Assembly: GCA_015832175.1 (NCBI GenBank)
Contig: WJXW01000010.1
Span: 372,001-436,000 of the forward strand
Source: Paraphaeosphaeria minitans
Lineage: Eukaryota; Ascomycota; Dothideomycetes; Pleosporales; Didymosphaeriaceae
Direction of reading: 5' to 3'
Length of the DNA: 64,000 nucleotides
The notes below the pieces were generated by a model that was given only the letters and a program-made list of their open reading frames with translations, had not been told where the DNA came from and made no database searches. Positions 44,508 to 57,123 of this stretch are shown piece after piece. Position 1 is the stretch's first letter, and every line of letters starts with the position of its first letter. Both the position numbers and the translations under genes were made by a program.

Positions 44508-47500
44508 GGTGGCTGCGTTGCCTGTGACTGCTTGCTGCGGGCTGCCTACGGGAGCATCCGAGGGGGCTGGTGTGGACCGGTGTCGAGGGAGGTTTGGGTT
44601 CTGGGTTTTGCGTCTTGGTTGTCTATTGACTGCGGCCTTTTGTGTACACGGCCGCGGCGGGGGACAAGGAGAGGAAGCAGCACGCAAAGCTGGTGGAGGT
44701 AACGAACGACAGACGGCCCACGGGCGTGTAGGACGACGGAACAGTGGCAGGACGCCGTGGATTGAAGAGGGAGGGATGGGCAGGCCGCCGTGGATAAGGG
44801 TGTCGCGCCGATGCGGCCTAGCGGGCGAGGTGCCGAGTGCGCTAAATTGGTGGCCCAATCTCTGTTCAGTGCTGGGCCAGGCAAGAGCAGCAGCAGCAGC
44901 AGCAGGCAGATCGAAGCAGCCAGTGCAGCCAGTGCAGCCACTCTCCCCTGCGACAGAGCCTCCAGAGCCCCCGAACCCGTTGCGTGCCGTCCGCTGCTGC
45001 AGTGCTGGCTCCTTTTTGCGCAGTCCGAGCCTTCGACGCTCCAAGCCAGCCTCGATGGCGCAAAAAACGCAACCCGGATGCAACAGGAACCCCCCCAGCT
45101 GGACCATCGCGCCTCGCTCCTATCAACGGGGTCCAGCTTATTAGCCCATGCGCCCCCGCCACCCGCAAATCACCATCCCGCAACCCTCACACGGATGCCA
45201 GACGCGACCAGGACGGCCGCCAGCGTCCCAACCATTCACTGTCGCCGCATTTGGCAGCGCAAGTCGTTCTTTTTCCACTCTACTTCGTTGAGCCCTGTCT
45301 CGAAACGGCGAGCGGCGAGCGGCGAGCGGCAATGCAGCGGTGCGAGGCAGCCCCTGACACTGGACACTGGACACTGGCACCTCCCGCGAATCCACCCCTG
45401 CGCGTTCGCAGCAGAGCAAAACCCACGCGAATGATGCCGCCGCTGCTGATTTGCCCTCGCAGCAGAACATCCTGACAAAGCCTGCAGTGGCAAGCAGATC
45501 CTGCCGCCGACGGGCCTTCATTGGCATGGCATGGCCTGGCCGTTCGTGGGACCGATGCATTGAGCCCACGCAGTCCGCGCCCTAAAATAACCACCAGATA
45601 ACAAATATTGGCGAGGGGCAAATGCAGCACCGTTGCAGATGCAGCACTGCACCTGTCAATCCGTTGCAAGCGTGCTCCCGGCCTTCTCCTGCTGGTGCCA
45701 TCGCGAAGCGTTGCGCGCCATCACAGCGCAAACCCTGGGTCGCTCCGCTGCCAGAAAGCTGCCTTTGCGCCTGGCGCCCATGCTGAAACAGCCGCCTTCG
45801 CCCTCGGAAACCGCCTCCCGTGTACGCTCTTCGTCGAGGTCCTGCATCCTGTCCGACACTCCAAGCATCGTTCCGGAAACGGGCTTTGCACATGACGGAT
45901 TTGGTGGCGTAGGCGCGTCAGACAACTTGATCGGATCGTGATGGTCGCTCCACCTTTGCGAGACACACGGTGCGAGACAGGTTTCCAGGCCCGCATTGTA
46001 CACTGTGTAATAACAGCAACATGCTCATGTTTTGTAACGGACGCCTAGTTCCATGCATGTAATCTTGGATGGCCTCCACCTCCGCTACAAGTCGTCGTCC
46101 GCTGCGCTAAGACGGAAGCCTTGCCGTCTCGCATCCATTACAATTGTACTCTTATTATTACACCTTCACTTGGGCTCCGGCCTCGTCAACATCATGGGCC
46201 TCATCGGCAATATCAAGTCGAACAAAAATACGTTCAGGGTCCATTGCATGTCTCCGTCGTGCTGCTTGGCATGTTAAACCCCATGCTAACCCAGGTCGAG
46301 CTTTCAAACCTTTGATTCCCCAGGTTCCAGACGCCTGAATCCTTCGAGAGTCGAGTCTTACTTTCGTCGGTGCCTGGCTCTGGAATTTGGCATACTCAAG
46401 CGACTGCAGAGATCACGGAAATTACATCAACAACGGAGTTGCCTTGCGATAAACGACGTGTAGACGCAGGGCGCTCGCTGAGTACGGTGGGAATTCAGGT
46501 CGCGAGGCGTAGGAAGTGTGCATCGAAATCTCCAGTAACGACATTCGGAGATTACAGGCTTACCGTACGGATGTCCAACTTCGCCTCACAACCATTCCAT
46601 GTACGCCCAAGCAGCGTCCTCCTTTTCTGTAACTGCAACTGCAGCTGAGTAAGCTATCATCTTGCGCCAGGCATCTCGACAACAAGTCTAGTCTGTGCAT
46701 CACCGCAGTCTTGCAATCAGATATTGCAACCGTTTTACGACAATTCAGAGATTGATCTTTGTATCGCGGTAACCTAAATTATTGTGCTCCGCACTCTGCA
46801 CTGCTATGGCATCAACGCGAATATTCTTCTCATGTTTCCTTTTTTTGAATTACAAGCAATGAGATAATCCCGATGCTTTGAGTAAAACAACTTCGCAACT
46901 TCCTTCTTCAAGGCAAATCTTTGTCCAAATTGGCAGCTGTGATCAGCCATCCGCTCATCTTATTTCTTCATGTTTTCCATATCTTTCGACGGCGTCCCTT
47001 TCGACTTTTGATCGTGCAACAGCTTCTCGTCATGCATGGGTTGCGGGTGCTCTAACCACACGAGTTGAGTTCCTCACCACCAGAGCAGATGGTCAAGCTC
47101 ACCTTTCACGGGGCTGTCCAGAGGCTCGATATGCGAATGCTCAATGTCAAAATCCTCACCAATAGAGCCAGTGCGGTCGCGCGGAAAATGGCGCTTGGTG
47201 GGTGACTCGAGCGGCTCTATCTTGCTGCTTGAGAGCTGGTAATCCCAGTCGTCCTGACTTTGCTCCGTAGTTAATCATGGTAGCAAGACGGCTTAGAGTC
47301 CGCATGATTTACCTCGTCATATTTGGTGTTTCAAGAGGTGTTTCTGGGTTCTGGCAAACAGAAACGGTGTTGTTTGGGAGATTATGAGGCAGCAAAATCA
47401 TGACCTGGGCTCGTGCGAATCTTATGGGTTGGTGGCGGACCCTGACCACGATGACATCTTCAAAGGCGGGGTTTCGCACAAGGATCACGAGATTAGCCCT

Positions 47501-47875
47501 TCTCTGTGTAAAAAGGAGCGCGGATGGTTGGCCCTGTGTCTAAGAGGGTCTGGATCCTGCCCAGCGTCTCGTGAAGGAATTAAGCTTAAGAGAAGCCGCG
47601 AGATATTTTTACATGTGGCTCAGGATATGATGGACAGACGAAGCACAGGCAGTAGCCAAGCCCGAATCGCACGAGCCTCGTTACGCCTAATTTTGCAGGC
47701 AGTCGAAATACGCCGCGTATCAGTCTCAGGACCGGGTAAAAGCAGAGGCGTTCCCCGTTCAGTGTCCCGATCTTTCTAGCGTAATTCGAGATACCATGAG
47801 GATCTACAATCTTGACCTGATACTGCATCGCGGCTGTTCACGTCCATGCAAAAGATCGCCATTGGGAACTATATT
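44508..47875. other. 3.4-kb region upstream of the DUF3405 gene, no gene seen
   Basis: The first 1.5 kb is GC-rich, with overlapping ORFs in all frames, an AGC-triplet run, GAGCGGC triplication (about 45307-45329) and ACACTGG triplication (45357-45377). This looks like a long leader or promoter. From 46.0 to 47.9 kb the sequence is AT-richer with no domain-bearing ORF. A non-coding RNA cannot be excluded. Confidence 0.4.
44886..44905. repeat. (AGC)n triplet repeat
   Basis: Twenty bases of uninterrupted AGC units inside the GC-rich leader of the DUF3405 gene. Confidence 0.85.
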
Positions 47876-49136
47876 TCAGACTCCTACGAAAAGCCGCCAT
47901 ACAACAGTCATGACACTCTCAGCATTCCCCATTAGATACTGTCCTCCACGGCCGTCCTTGGGCTTCAGACGAACCTCCTTCCCTTCATCCCTGGCGTTGC
48001 TATTGGGACTCTGGTTCTTCGTTCCCGCTGCCTTCTTCTTCGCCTTCTCCGTCTTCTTGTAATGCCCCTCCCCATACTGGCCCGGACGAGTCATCGCCAC
48101 CCACTCCATCTTCTCCTTATCAAACACATGCCCCTCCTTCCTATACACCGTCTGCACCAGACTCTTCGTCCCATACTCCTCGGCCAACAGCTCCTGATAT
48201 GCATACGGAATCTTCGCCGGCACCCCCTCAAACTCCGACGTCCGCAGCGGGAAAATCTGCCGGCTGAGGTAGTGGTGCCGGTCCTTGCAGTACAGCGTCC
48301 CGGGCACGGGGGATGACTGGTTCCACCGCACCGAGGTGATGTCGATGTACAGGCCGGTTTTCATGTCTATCCAGCGCCCGTCGATGACGTTGTATTTGTC
48401 GGCGTAACTCGCGTTTTTCCAGTTGGGATTGATCTCGAGCAGATACTTCCTCTTCCCCACAATCGCATCCACGTCCTCGTCATGGTTATTCTTCTCCATG
48501 CTGACACCCTGCCCGCCCATGTCCACGCCGCCCAGCCACGAGACGTCCTGGAAGGCGTGCACGCTCATGTTGTGGTGCGCAGCGAGGAAGGCGAGCGCGC
48601 GCTCGGATACCTGCACGTCGATGTCCGAGTCCCATGGCATGATGCGGCGGTTCCACCACCAGCCGAGCAGCGAGCCGTGCATGATCCAGGTCTCCGCGCC
48701 GAGGGCGTGCATGGTGGCCAGGTAGGTGCGGACGAGGGCGCGGAGGTGCTCGTTGCGGCTCTCTGCGGGCAGCGTGCGGTCGGCGAAGCGGCCGTCGTAG
48801 TGGCCGTTAAACTGTGTGGGAATGAGCATGGCTAGCGGGGGTATAGGTGGGTAATTCTGAAAAGAGCAGAGGTAGACGTACAGTGGACTCGTGGAAGTAT
48901 TTCTCTGCTGGGCCTTTCCATTTTATTGCGTTACCTATGCTCTTTTTGGAGCCTCCTGGACTCCCAGGTGTTGTCTCGATCTTCTGATGACTGCTAGGCG
49001 CCCGAGTTCCGTCCGGATTAAACACAGTTGGTGCATCGCCACCCATTCTCTTATCATCAGGCCTATCCACCGTCGGCGGACTCGGCAGCGCCCACGCTCC
49101 CACCACAAGAGCAACAAGCACGTAGCGGATATACAT
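47876..49136 (-). CDS. LicD-family phosphotransferase (Mnn4-like), secreted or lumenal
   Basis: Two exons: 49136-48882 and 48811-47876, giving 396 aa, joined EKYFHEST-FNGHYDGRFA over a 70-nt intron. The N-terminus MYIRYVLVALVVGAWALPSP is a signal peptide or anchor. The LicD core shows TWIMHGSLLGWWWNRRIMPW followed by DSDIDV (about 146-151), the acidic metal site of the family. Later blocks are MKTGLYIDITSV and LYCKDRHHYLSRQIFPLR. Fungal LicD proteins such as Mnn4 support mannosyl-phosphate transfer to glycans. A Lys-rich stretch (KKTEKAKKKAAGTK) near residue 345 recalls the repetitive Lys-rich region of Mnn4. The product likely works in the Golgi lumen. Confidence 0.9.
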
Positions 49137-51025
49137 GATGATCGACGGTTCTCCAGACACTGTCACCGTCGGCCCAAAATATCCATAGTAGATCAATCAG
49201 TGCGTTGCAAAACCCAGTCTCACTTCCCACTCCGCACCCGGTGTTGACTGTCTCACTGAAGAATTCACCGTCCACGAACGCTCGTGCGACCAAAGCAAGA
49301 CAACAGAAGACCCAGCACCGCGAGGAATGACAGCATTGATATCGGAGGAGGGAGCAGAGGGGATGGGTACCGGTGTCGCGTGAGCACGCGGCGCTGATTA
49401 TGTATGCTCGTCCGGACGGCTCACATCTTAGCGCCAGCCTACGGTAGTCCATGTCCACCTACGGCCATAGATACCCTGCAGCGAGTGTAGTGCTGCCCTG
49501 TGATCCGAGCGAGCCGGGCGATCTGAGCGTGCGGGAGTCGGCATCCCAGCGCGCAGAAGCCTCGCCCGGCGTTGCTTTATTCACTGAGCCACATGAACCG
49601 CGTTGCCTGTGGATTCAGGGCATGGAGTTTGGTAGAGGTGTGGCGGTGGATGCGCCGCGGTCGTGTGTCCGGGTTTGGTGTGTGGCGGCAAAGATGAACG
49701 GCTAGGGATGGGTAGTGGCAGGTAGCGCAGAGATAGAGCTAGCGTTCTGCTTGGGGTTTAGACAGGGAGCGAGAGGAGAGATGATCGACCCTGAGGTTAG
49801 TCTCGTGATCGAAAAGACAAGTGAAAGCCCGAGGTGCTGTGCACATCGGTCCATCTGGAATTATGCGTGGCTTCGAAGTCCGCAGGAGAAACACTTGTGC
49901 TGGCAATTCCATCCCAGACAGGGCGAGTGTTCTTGGAGGTCGGGGATAAGAGCGTGCCGGCGGCCCGGTAGGCTAGCGGAAACAAGCAATGCTAAGCTTT
50001 CGCTTGGCACTAATTTTCAAGCGGGCATCAGAACTGTCCAGGTCCCATGTCATGACCTTCATGGATTGAGTGTGCGGATTATTGGACATGCACGTTGGTG
50101 TGAAATCGGGTGACGCGGCTTGAGACGTTGATTCGGCGCGCGGCACGCGATTGTGTCAGGTATCGCGAGCTCAACCTGCAGCGATAAATAGTGGTCTCGG
50201 CCGAATCTGGGGCAAGAATACCTTCGGGGCGCCGGGTTTTTTTTTCTTCATGTGGCGGCTAAGCCAATTACAGATGGCGCACTAATTAATTTGATTGTTG
50301 TAAAGCTCACTTGGCAACACGTGACTAGAAATTATCTAGCGCTACAAGGTAGAACTTAGAAAGTCTAGTGGTGTTCTGGAGAGTAGGTTCTGGGTTGGTT
50401 CGCTGGCTGTGGAGTTGTGCGTATCGGTGCAAGCGAATATTTTGGAGGGGGCTTATAGATGTGGCATTGTGACACAATCTGTTGCCAACGCTACTGGCCG
50501 CGTCGAGACTCAGTTTGTCCAACGCGTTTTATGAGGCACGGTATGCAAGTTGGGGTCATAACAAATGTCCGTATATGTGACTCAGTACTGCAGCGAGGAA
50601 CTTTCGACGTAGTCCTTCAATGTAATATGTGCACCTATCTATACCCATCTGTTGTACAGAGTCATCGACCAGGATTTCGACGTGGTCGGTGGGGTGCATT
50701 CATACGATGCCATCAGAACTACTAGCCGCTAGCTAAATGTGGATTGCTCCAGAATTCTCCAGTCCTACGCGTACCCCAGGCCAGTTTCTAGACGAAATTG
50801 ACCAGGTTGATTCGTAATACCGAATGCTACTAAGAGAATTTGGGTTGGCCCTGGCGACGACATGATCATGAAGTGGTGACGTCCATTCCAGGATGATTCC
50901 AGTCTTCAAATATGCAGTGCTAGAGTTCGTCGGCTAAAGCGATGTCATGCTGGCTTTGTTCTCCCTTTTTCCGAGTTGAGTTTTCCTGACCATGGTAGTG
51001 TCATGCCTGCCATCTTTCATGCTTC
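49137..51025. other. 1.9-kb intergenic region, no gene seen
   Basis: Lies between the LicD gene promoter side and the 3' end of the Tim17-like gene. ORFs of 60-130 codons occur without recognisable domains. A T-rich run is at 50238-50248. Confidence 0.4.
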
Positions 51026-51763
51026 CTACTCTTGCTGCTCCAGCTCTCCGCTAGTTTCTGTAATCTGCTGCCTGTTCTTCGCACCCCTGTATATCCAGCT
51101 CTCTGCATCATCAACTACACCTCCGATATTTCCCTTTGCCCAAGTCAAGCTATCCTGGAAAAGGCCATAACCCAAACCGGCAAACAATCCCATCCTGATT
51201 GTTCGCGCAGCCGTCAGGACCGGGAATTTGTTCCAAGCTGACCACAACCCTCCAGTAACCATGCCTGTGACCATGCTACTCAAGAAATCTCTACTCTTCT
51301 CCACCCCTGTATCCATCTTTTCGATGTCCAACTCACTGATGCCCTCCATGTCTTTAAGCGTTCGTCCTGCCCGCCATGTTCCCCTGAACACGTCTATGGA
51401 CTCTTCCACAAGGAAGAAGACAGACGTCCATGCGGCGAGGTATACGCCTGACCGCAGGGCAGCGGTGATGCCGTGCTTGAGCTTGTAGTAATTCTTGGAT
51501 TTGTGGTAAAGATACCAGCCAGGCTGTGAGATGGGCAGGCGGTGGGCGTTTTCGGCACGGAAGCGGAGGGCGGCAAGCCGCGAGGTGTTCATGTAGCCGA
51601 GCATCGAGCCGCAGGAGAAGGATGTGAATGTCGCAAGGAGGAGGCGCCGGTCGAAGGGCATGCCGAGGCGATGGGGGGAATGCGCTGTGGGCGGCGGTGG
51701 CGCTTCGCATATAGAAGTGTCGGTGTCATTTTGTGTATTTACGTCTGGGTGTGCCGTCGCCAT
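51026..51763 (-). CDS. Tim17/22/23-like membrane protein (family call tentative)
   Basis: Single exon of 245 aa from the ATG at 51763; an upstream in-frame ATG at 51949 is less likely. A Thr/Pro-rich N-terminus is followed by four Gly/Ala/Ser-containing hydrophobic segments: LLLATFTSFSCGSMLGYMN, ALRSGVYLAAWTSVFFLVEE, SSMVTGMVTGGLWSAWNKF and TIRMGLFAGLGYGLFQDSL. Basic residues lie between them. Glycine-spaced helices and the VTGMVTGGLW-type segment resemble the Tim17/22/23 fold of inner mitochondrial membrane proteins. The C-terminus is charged and Gln-rich. It is divergently oriented to the ubiquitin-like gene 316 nt away. Confidence 0.72.
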   Translation of the reverse strand: MATAHPDVNTQNDTDTSICEAPPPPTAHSPHRLGMPFDRRLLLATFTSFSCGSMLGYMNTSRLAALRFRAENAHRLPISQPGWYLYHKSKNYYKLKHGITAALRSGVYLAAWTSVFFLVEESIDVFRGTWRAGRTLKDMEGISELDIEKMDTGVEKSRDFLSSMVTGMVTGGLWSAWNKFPVLTAARTIRMGLFAGLGYGLFQDSLTWAKGNIGGVVDDAESWIYRGAKNRQQITETSGELEQQE

Positions 51764-52079
51764 CGTGTGTCCCAGAGGAAGACAACGTGGTGCGTTGGGG
51801 CAGTAATTGCGCTTTTTGGTTGCTGTATCGGGAAACCGCATTCGCCAAGAAGTTCGCGCGGTGGGTAGAGATAGGTGCCTACCTACGCGATACGCGACGC
51901 TGGCGCGCCCCTCCGCCTTCTCACGAACCCCACCGTTACCTCTACGCACTCTCCCGTGCGGAGCTCCAGGTCCAGCTTGCTTCCTTCAACACTGTGGCGC
52001 ATTCCAGAGACCAATTGCATACTTCTATCAATACTCACACCCGGAGTTTGGTTTGATCCGAGCGCATCTTAGCCACAAG
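51764..52079. other. Bidirectional promoter region
   Basis: A 316-nt gap between two divergent start codons, including an AGGTGCCTACCTACG patch at about 51872. The genes may share regulation. Confidence 0.5.
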
Positions 52080-52646
52080 ATGGCTTTCCCCACACCTTCC
52101 TCGCAAACATGGACTCTCCGCTTTAAGTCTCACAAAACCACCGTCCTTCTGCATGTCGATCCGCTACAAACATTTCCTACCATCAAGGAACAGCTCTACA
52201 AAGCGCTCGAAGAGACTGGTCTCAAGGACAGCGACTCGGAACCGATCCCGTTGCCAATCTCGCCTTCCGACATTGAGCTTGGCCGCCCTAGCAATCCGAA
52301 CGATCCACACAAAGGCTTTCAGTTGGGCGAGTGGGAGTACCCACCGCTGGAGGGCGAGGACGCAGAGGATCTGAAGGGCAAAGGCAAGGCGAAGGCGGGT
52401 CGCCCGAAGAAGTCCGGCGCCGTCGGCGCAGACAGTGTCAAGGACTGTCCAAAGGGTGCAGGGCTTCGTGATGGCGCTGTACTGGCGTTCCGATGGAAGG
52501 GCAACGGATCACAAGATGACGACGACATTGAAAAGGCAGATGGAAGGAAGGCCGACATGTGGGGTGTGGAGCTTGCAAGCTACGAGGATAATTATGGGGT
52601 AGAGAATGAGATGGATGTCGGAGGAGGAAGGGAATTTGAGGGATGA
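52080..52646 (+). CDS. Small protein with ubiquitin-like N-terminus and AT-hook-like motif
   Basis: Single exon, 188 aa. The N-terminal 50 residues (WTLRFKSHKTTVLLHVDPLQ, then FPTIKEQLYKALEETG) have the strand-turn-strand-helix pattern of a beta-grasp, ubiquitin-like fold. A Lys/Gly-rich linker contains KGKAKAGRPKKSG, with the GRPKK core of an AT-hook. The strand AVLAFRWKGNG could close the fold. The C-terminal tail is acidic. I do not recognise a named family. The frame is open upstream to 51807, but the ATG at 52080 begins the conserved-looking part. Function is unknown; a nuclear role is inferred only from the AT-hook-like motif. Confidence 0.75.
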   Translation: MAFPTPSSQTWTLRFKSHKTTVLLHVDPLQTFPTIKEQLYKALEETGLKDSDSEPIPLPISPSDIELGRPSNPNDPHKGFQLGEWEYPPLEGEDAEDLKGKGKAKAGRPKKSGAVGADSVKDCPKGAGLRDGAVLAFRWKGNGSQDDDDIEKADGRKADMWGVELASYEDNYGVENEMDVGGGREFEG

Positions 52647-53178
52647 TTTATCTGGGCAAGAGGGCATTGCTTGAGAGATGTTCAGGACACCACGGCGTTG
52701 AAGGGGCGTTACGGGCATATACCAGGCATATACTGTGAAGGACGAGGATTTAGAACCGCGACCAACGTGTACGACTGGGGCATACCAGGTGTAGATACGC
52801 ATGTGCATGGAGTTTGAGTTACTGTCGGACAGCTGCAATCGCCGCGTCGGGCACCCAGGCAAAGGACGCAAGTGTGCAGTAGGTCACGCATCCACAAGTA
52901 ACGCAGTTGCAAGTTATAGAGACACAGAGCCCGTGGCATCAGTAAGCCAGTTCGAAGTGATGTTGCGCATGTGCGCTGGCGTTGGGTCGTGGTTGCTGGT
53001 GTCAGTTCCCTGTCTGTTTTGTGCACGGGCCGCTGGTAAACATTGAACCTTTCCGAAGCTCGCTCTGACAGTTCCGCACGACTATCCTCACCACCGACCC
53101 TCGCTGACGACTCGTTCCTAACTATCGTTGCAGGAGCTTCGTGGGACTAACAAGCAATACAATTAACACAGCACGACC
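52647..53178. other. Intergenic, kinesin promoter region
   Basis: Tandem plus-strand genes flank this 532-nt spacer; no further feature is recognised. Confidence 0.4.
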
Positions 53179-56100
53179 ATGGTCGCTGGCGGCGCGTCCT
53201 CCATCTCCGTCACCGTACGAGTGCGCCCGTTCACCATCCGCGAGGCAGCGCAGTTGACAAGAAGCGATGATACGACGCTCTTTCTAGGGGATGGCTCGCT
53301 AGCAGCGCTGCCGACGCCCAAGCTACATTCGAAGGGAATTCGTCCGGTTATCAAGGTCATAGACGAAAAGTGCCTGTATGTGGCTCAAAACACCTGCGGC
53401 CACTTGGGCAGAGACTGACTTCACCATAGAGTGTTCGACCCACCAGAAGATAACCCCGTGCAGCGTGTTTCGAGAAGTTTCCTCCCGCAAGGAAAGCGCG
53501 TGAAGGACCAGACATTCGCATTCGACCGCGTCTTCGATGAGAACACAACACAGAGCGATGTATATGAGTCGAGTACGAAGCCCTTGCTTGACAGTGTGTT
53601 GGATGGGTACAATGCCACCGTATTCGCATACGGTGCAACGGGTTGCGGCAAGACACATACTATCACGTACGTTCATCAAGGATGTTGCTCATTTGCGCCG
53701 TGTCTAATGCTTGATAGGGGCACCTCGCAGCAACCGGGAATAATATTCTTGACTATGCAGGAACTGTTCGAAAAGATCAACGAGGTGCAGGACGAGAAGG
53801 TCACCGAAGTCACCCTCTCTTACCTCGAGATCTACAACGAGACGATCCGCGATCTGTTGGTTGAAGGCGGGACTAAACAAACACTCATGCTGCGAGAGGA
53901 TGCAAACCAGGCTGTTTCTGTTGCAGGTTTGACCAGCCACCGCCCGCACAATGTAAGCCACCACTGCCACTAAACGCACAGGAACTGATCTTGTCAAGGT
54001 GCAAGAAGTCATGGATATCATCGTACGAGGAAACGAGTATCGGACGATGTCCCCGACCGAAGCCAACGCAACCTCTTCACGATCCCACGCCGTTCTGCAA
54101 ATCAATGTGTCCTCGAAAGATCGAAACGCATCCGTGAACGAACCGCATACCATGGCGACCCTCAGCATCATCGATTTGGCTGGCAGCGAACGCGCGTCTG
54201 TGACCAAGAACCGTGGAGAGCGACTGATTGAAGGCGCGAATATCAACAAATCCCTGCTCGCATTGGGAAGCTGCATCAACGCCTTGTGCGACCCACGGAA
54301 AAGGAACCATATCCCGTACCGGAATTCCAAGCTCACTCGCCTGCTGAAGTTCTCGCTTGGTGGAAACTGTCGGACAGTGATGATTGTCTGTGTCAGCCCC
54401 TCGAGCGCACATTTCGACGAGACGCAAAACACCCTGCGATACGCGAATCGTGCAAAGAACATTCAGACCAAGGTGACCAAGAACGTCTTTAATGTTAATA
54501 GACATGTGAAGGATTACTTGAAGAAGATTGATGAGCAGCGGGTGCTGATCGACGAATTGATGAAGAAGCAAAAAGATTCCGATGCGAGTGCTTTTGTCAA
54601 ATTTCAGAAGCAGAGCGAGAGAAAAGAAGTCATTATACGCGAAGCCATAGGGCGGCTGCGGCAAGCCTACTTGGATTCGGAATCAGACCGCAAGGACAGG
54701 TTGGGAATGCTGAAGACCCTGAAGCAGGCTGAGAAACGCGTATCTCTGATATCAGCCTGGGTAGCCGCCTTCGATCAAGTCCAGGACCTTCGGGAAAACG
54801 AAGTGATGCCATCACAGGTGACCGCAGTGAGGGATACGGCGATCGGAATCTCAGCCGAGCTCGAGCAAACAAGGCAGCATTGCCACCGTCGCTTGGAGCG
54901 CTCTAGTTGGACGAGCAAGCTTGACACTGCGCTACAGTTTGGCTTGCGGCAACTCAGCGAAATCGACGGTTCCGAAGACAGCCATGATGCTGCAAATATC
55001 AAGCGCGAATACGAGATCCTAAAGTCGAATGCGGAACGAGAGGCGCTGGGCGTGCTTTTGGATCAAGAGAAGGGTGGCGACGCTGCCATTGTGCAAGTCC
55101 TTGTGCAAGCCCACATCGAGACGGTCGCTATATTGAGCCAGATCACCCAAATGGACGAAGAGGAGGCGGTCCAAGCGGCGAAGAAGATTCTCACCCAGAT
55201 AATGAACTCTTGCACGAACGCTGCTGCGCGAGCGGTACGACCAGATGGTGGTCTTCCCGTTACGGAGTTCTTCGCGCCGACCCAGAAAGGCACGCCCAAG
55301 CGCAGGGCGCCATTGTACACAGGCCCCTCTGAGGTGCGACCACTGGCAGCGCCATCTTTTGCTGAAGCAAGCCACCTGACAGCATCCTCGCCGAAAGGCT
55401 CGCCTCGACGACCGCGAAAGATGGGTGGTACGAAGAAGGCCGTGCAATTCTCTCCATTGAAGAAGAAGTCACCGTCCAAAGCCAAACGTGGCGTCCGCTG
55501 GAGGGATGATACAGAGAATGGCACGCTGGCGGAGTTCCAAAGAACGCCGGATCCAGTGGAGTCAACCCCAACAAGCTCGTCCATCGGAATTCCTCCACCT
55601 ACGTTCTCCACGCCGGTCGACGTTCCTGTATCGGACCAGAATGCCGGTTCCTCGCCCATACCAACGCCTCCGAAAGCGTCAATCGATCTCAAATCGAAGT
55701 CAAGCCGATTCCAGACAGGATTCCTTTCAAAGAAGTCCGATAGTTCTCACGCTCACTCTTCGGACTCAGATACGTCTCCTCTGCGAGAAATTGGCACAAA
55801 TACAATCCGCCCTTCGACACTACATGGCGTCGACAGTGCTGCGGACTTCAATTCTGCAGAGGCATCGTCTGGTACAGATGAAGAGAAGTGGAACATGGAT
55901 CAATCAGATGCGCGCAAGATCGGAACAGCAATGAAGAGACGCTCGTCGCATGGCTCCATGCCAATGAGCCGCACGCATCACCGTCGTAGTCCCTCTGCGG
56001 CGGCGGCAGCCAGTCCCCAGAATGAGAACACGCTCCTCTCGGCCGGTGCTGCGCGCCGAATGGTCAAGGGAGAGCGCGATGTTGACTGGAGAACCAGCGT

Positions 56101-56281
56101 CCTGAGCCCGCGACCTGCCGCCATAGTGAAGGGGCCGGCGCGAAGAACGACCATGGCTATGGCTGGCGAAGGAGGAGGTGCAGGTGGATCGCTCAATAGG
56201 GCACCAATACGGATTGCTAGCAACAGCTCGACTGGGTCGAGGGGCAGCTTGATGCCGTCTTCGAAGGGTGCTTGGCGGTGA
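53179..56281 (+). CDS. Kinesin-8 motor protein (Kip3/Klp5/Klp6 type)
   Basis: Four exons: 53179-53375, 53430-53666, 53718-53952 and 53999-56281, giving 983 aa. The motor domain is N-terminal: VTVRVRPFTIRE, P-loop GATGCGKTHT (about 134-143), LSYLEIYNETIRDLL, switch I NATSSRSHAV, switch II DLAGSERAS, and HIPYRNSKLTRLLKFSLGGN. The neck sequence NRAKNIQTKVTKNVFNVNRH fits kinesin-8, as does the long loop 2 (about 45-90, with PKLHSKGIRPVIK). Coiled-coil segments lie at about 420-640, then a basic Ser/Pro-rich tail. The enzyme walks to microtubule plus ends and promotes depolymerisation, controlling spindle length and nuclear positioning. SPLKKKSPSK and similar sites may be CDK targets. Confidence 0.95.
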
Positions 56282-57123
56282 AGACTTTCTCTTCGACTTG
56301 TTGACTGATATTTTAGACACAGCGTTGGCTTCTTCCGAGTTGAGTCGCCAGGTTGCAATGTGGCATTGTTTGTCTATCGCTGAGCGTTGGCGATGCGGCG
56401 TTTGAGTGGAGTCTTGGGTATCCAGCTTGTTCTCCTTTCATAGTCACTTCGCATTCTGGATATCATCCCGGGTCATGCATTGTTGGTGGTGGGTCAGTCT
56501 ATTGGAATTCGAGAGCGGAGTCTGGCGTTCTTGGGGGAGTTTGCCATCAGGGTGATTACAAGCCCGATGGTGCGGTATTTCTCTGTCAATATGCTTAATG
56601 TCATCATGTACACTTCAAAGTTCGTCTCAAATATATGTTCCGCCATCCCGACATTGAGAGCGTCGTTGCAATGTATTATTGGGTTCACGGTAGGCAGTTC
56701 GACACGAATGCGTTTGTTTTCACCCCTGAGCACCATCTTGGTGTGCACTGTGTAGCTATCGAGGAGGCTCGTTTCAGCAAGCGTGTCGGGACGTCTTCAT
56801 CCACAGTTCCGGTGACAGCGGGAATTAGTCAATGCCGGCTTAACCTCGGCCGCATCACCGCTTGCACACTCCCGAAGAACATTCGACTCGCCACAAATGC
56901 ATCACCGACCGAGAATGCCTTTTTGGACGCAACAGCATTACTAATGACGCGTATGGCGCGATGTGGGGTATCCATCAATGATGTAGAGTATAAACAGAAG
57001 GATCTTGGGGGCAGAGCGTCCCGCCTGTGCCTGCACAAAGCAATACATTTTCAAGTATCCAAAGATCCGTTTTCAATCAAGTTGTTGTTGAAACCCTTGC
57101 GAAGTATCACAGAAAGAGAAATT
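56282..57123. other. Intergenic; open in-frame extension before the reductase
   Basis: A plus-strand frame in phase with the reductase's first exon is open from 56635. The sequence has no reductase or targeting character, so I treat it as leader or chance. Confidence 0.4.

Noticed and set aside
44546..45895. Several overlapping ORFs of 85-304 codons on both strands
   Set aside because: High GC suppresses stops here; no frame has a domain, and the region lies just upstream of the DUF3405 start, so a leader or promoter is more likely.
56635..57123. 163-residue N-terminal extension of the medium-chain reductase
   Set aside because: The frame is open, but the conserved family start (MKEAIVYKGP) follows the ATG at 57124 closely and the extension has no targeting or domain features.
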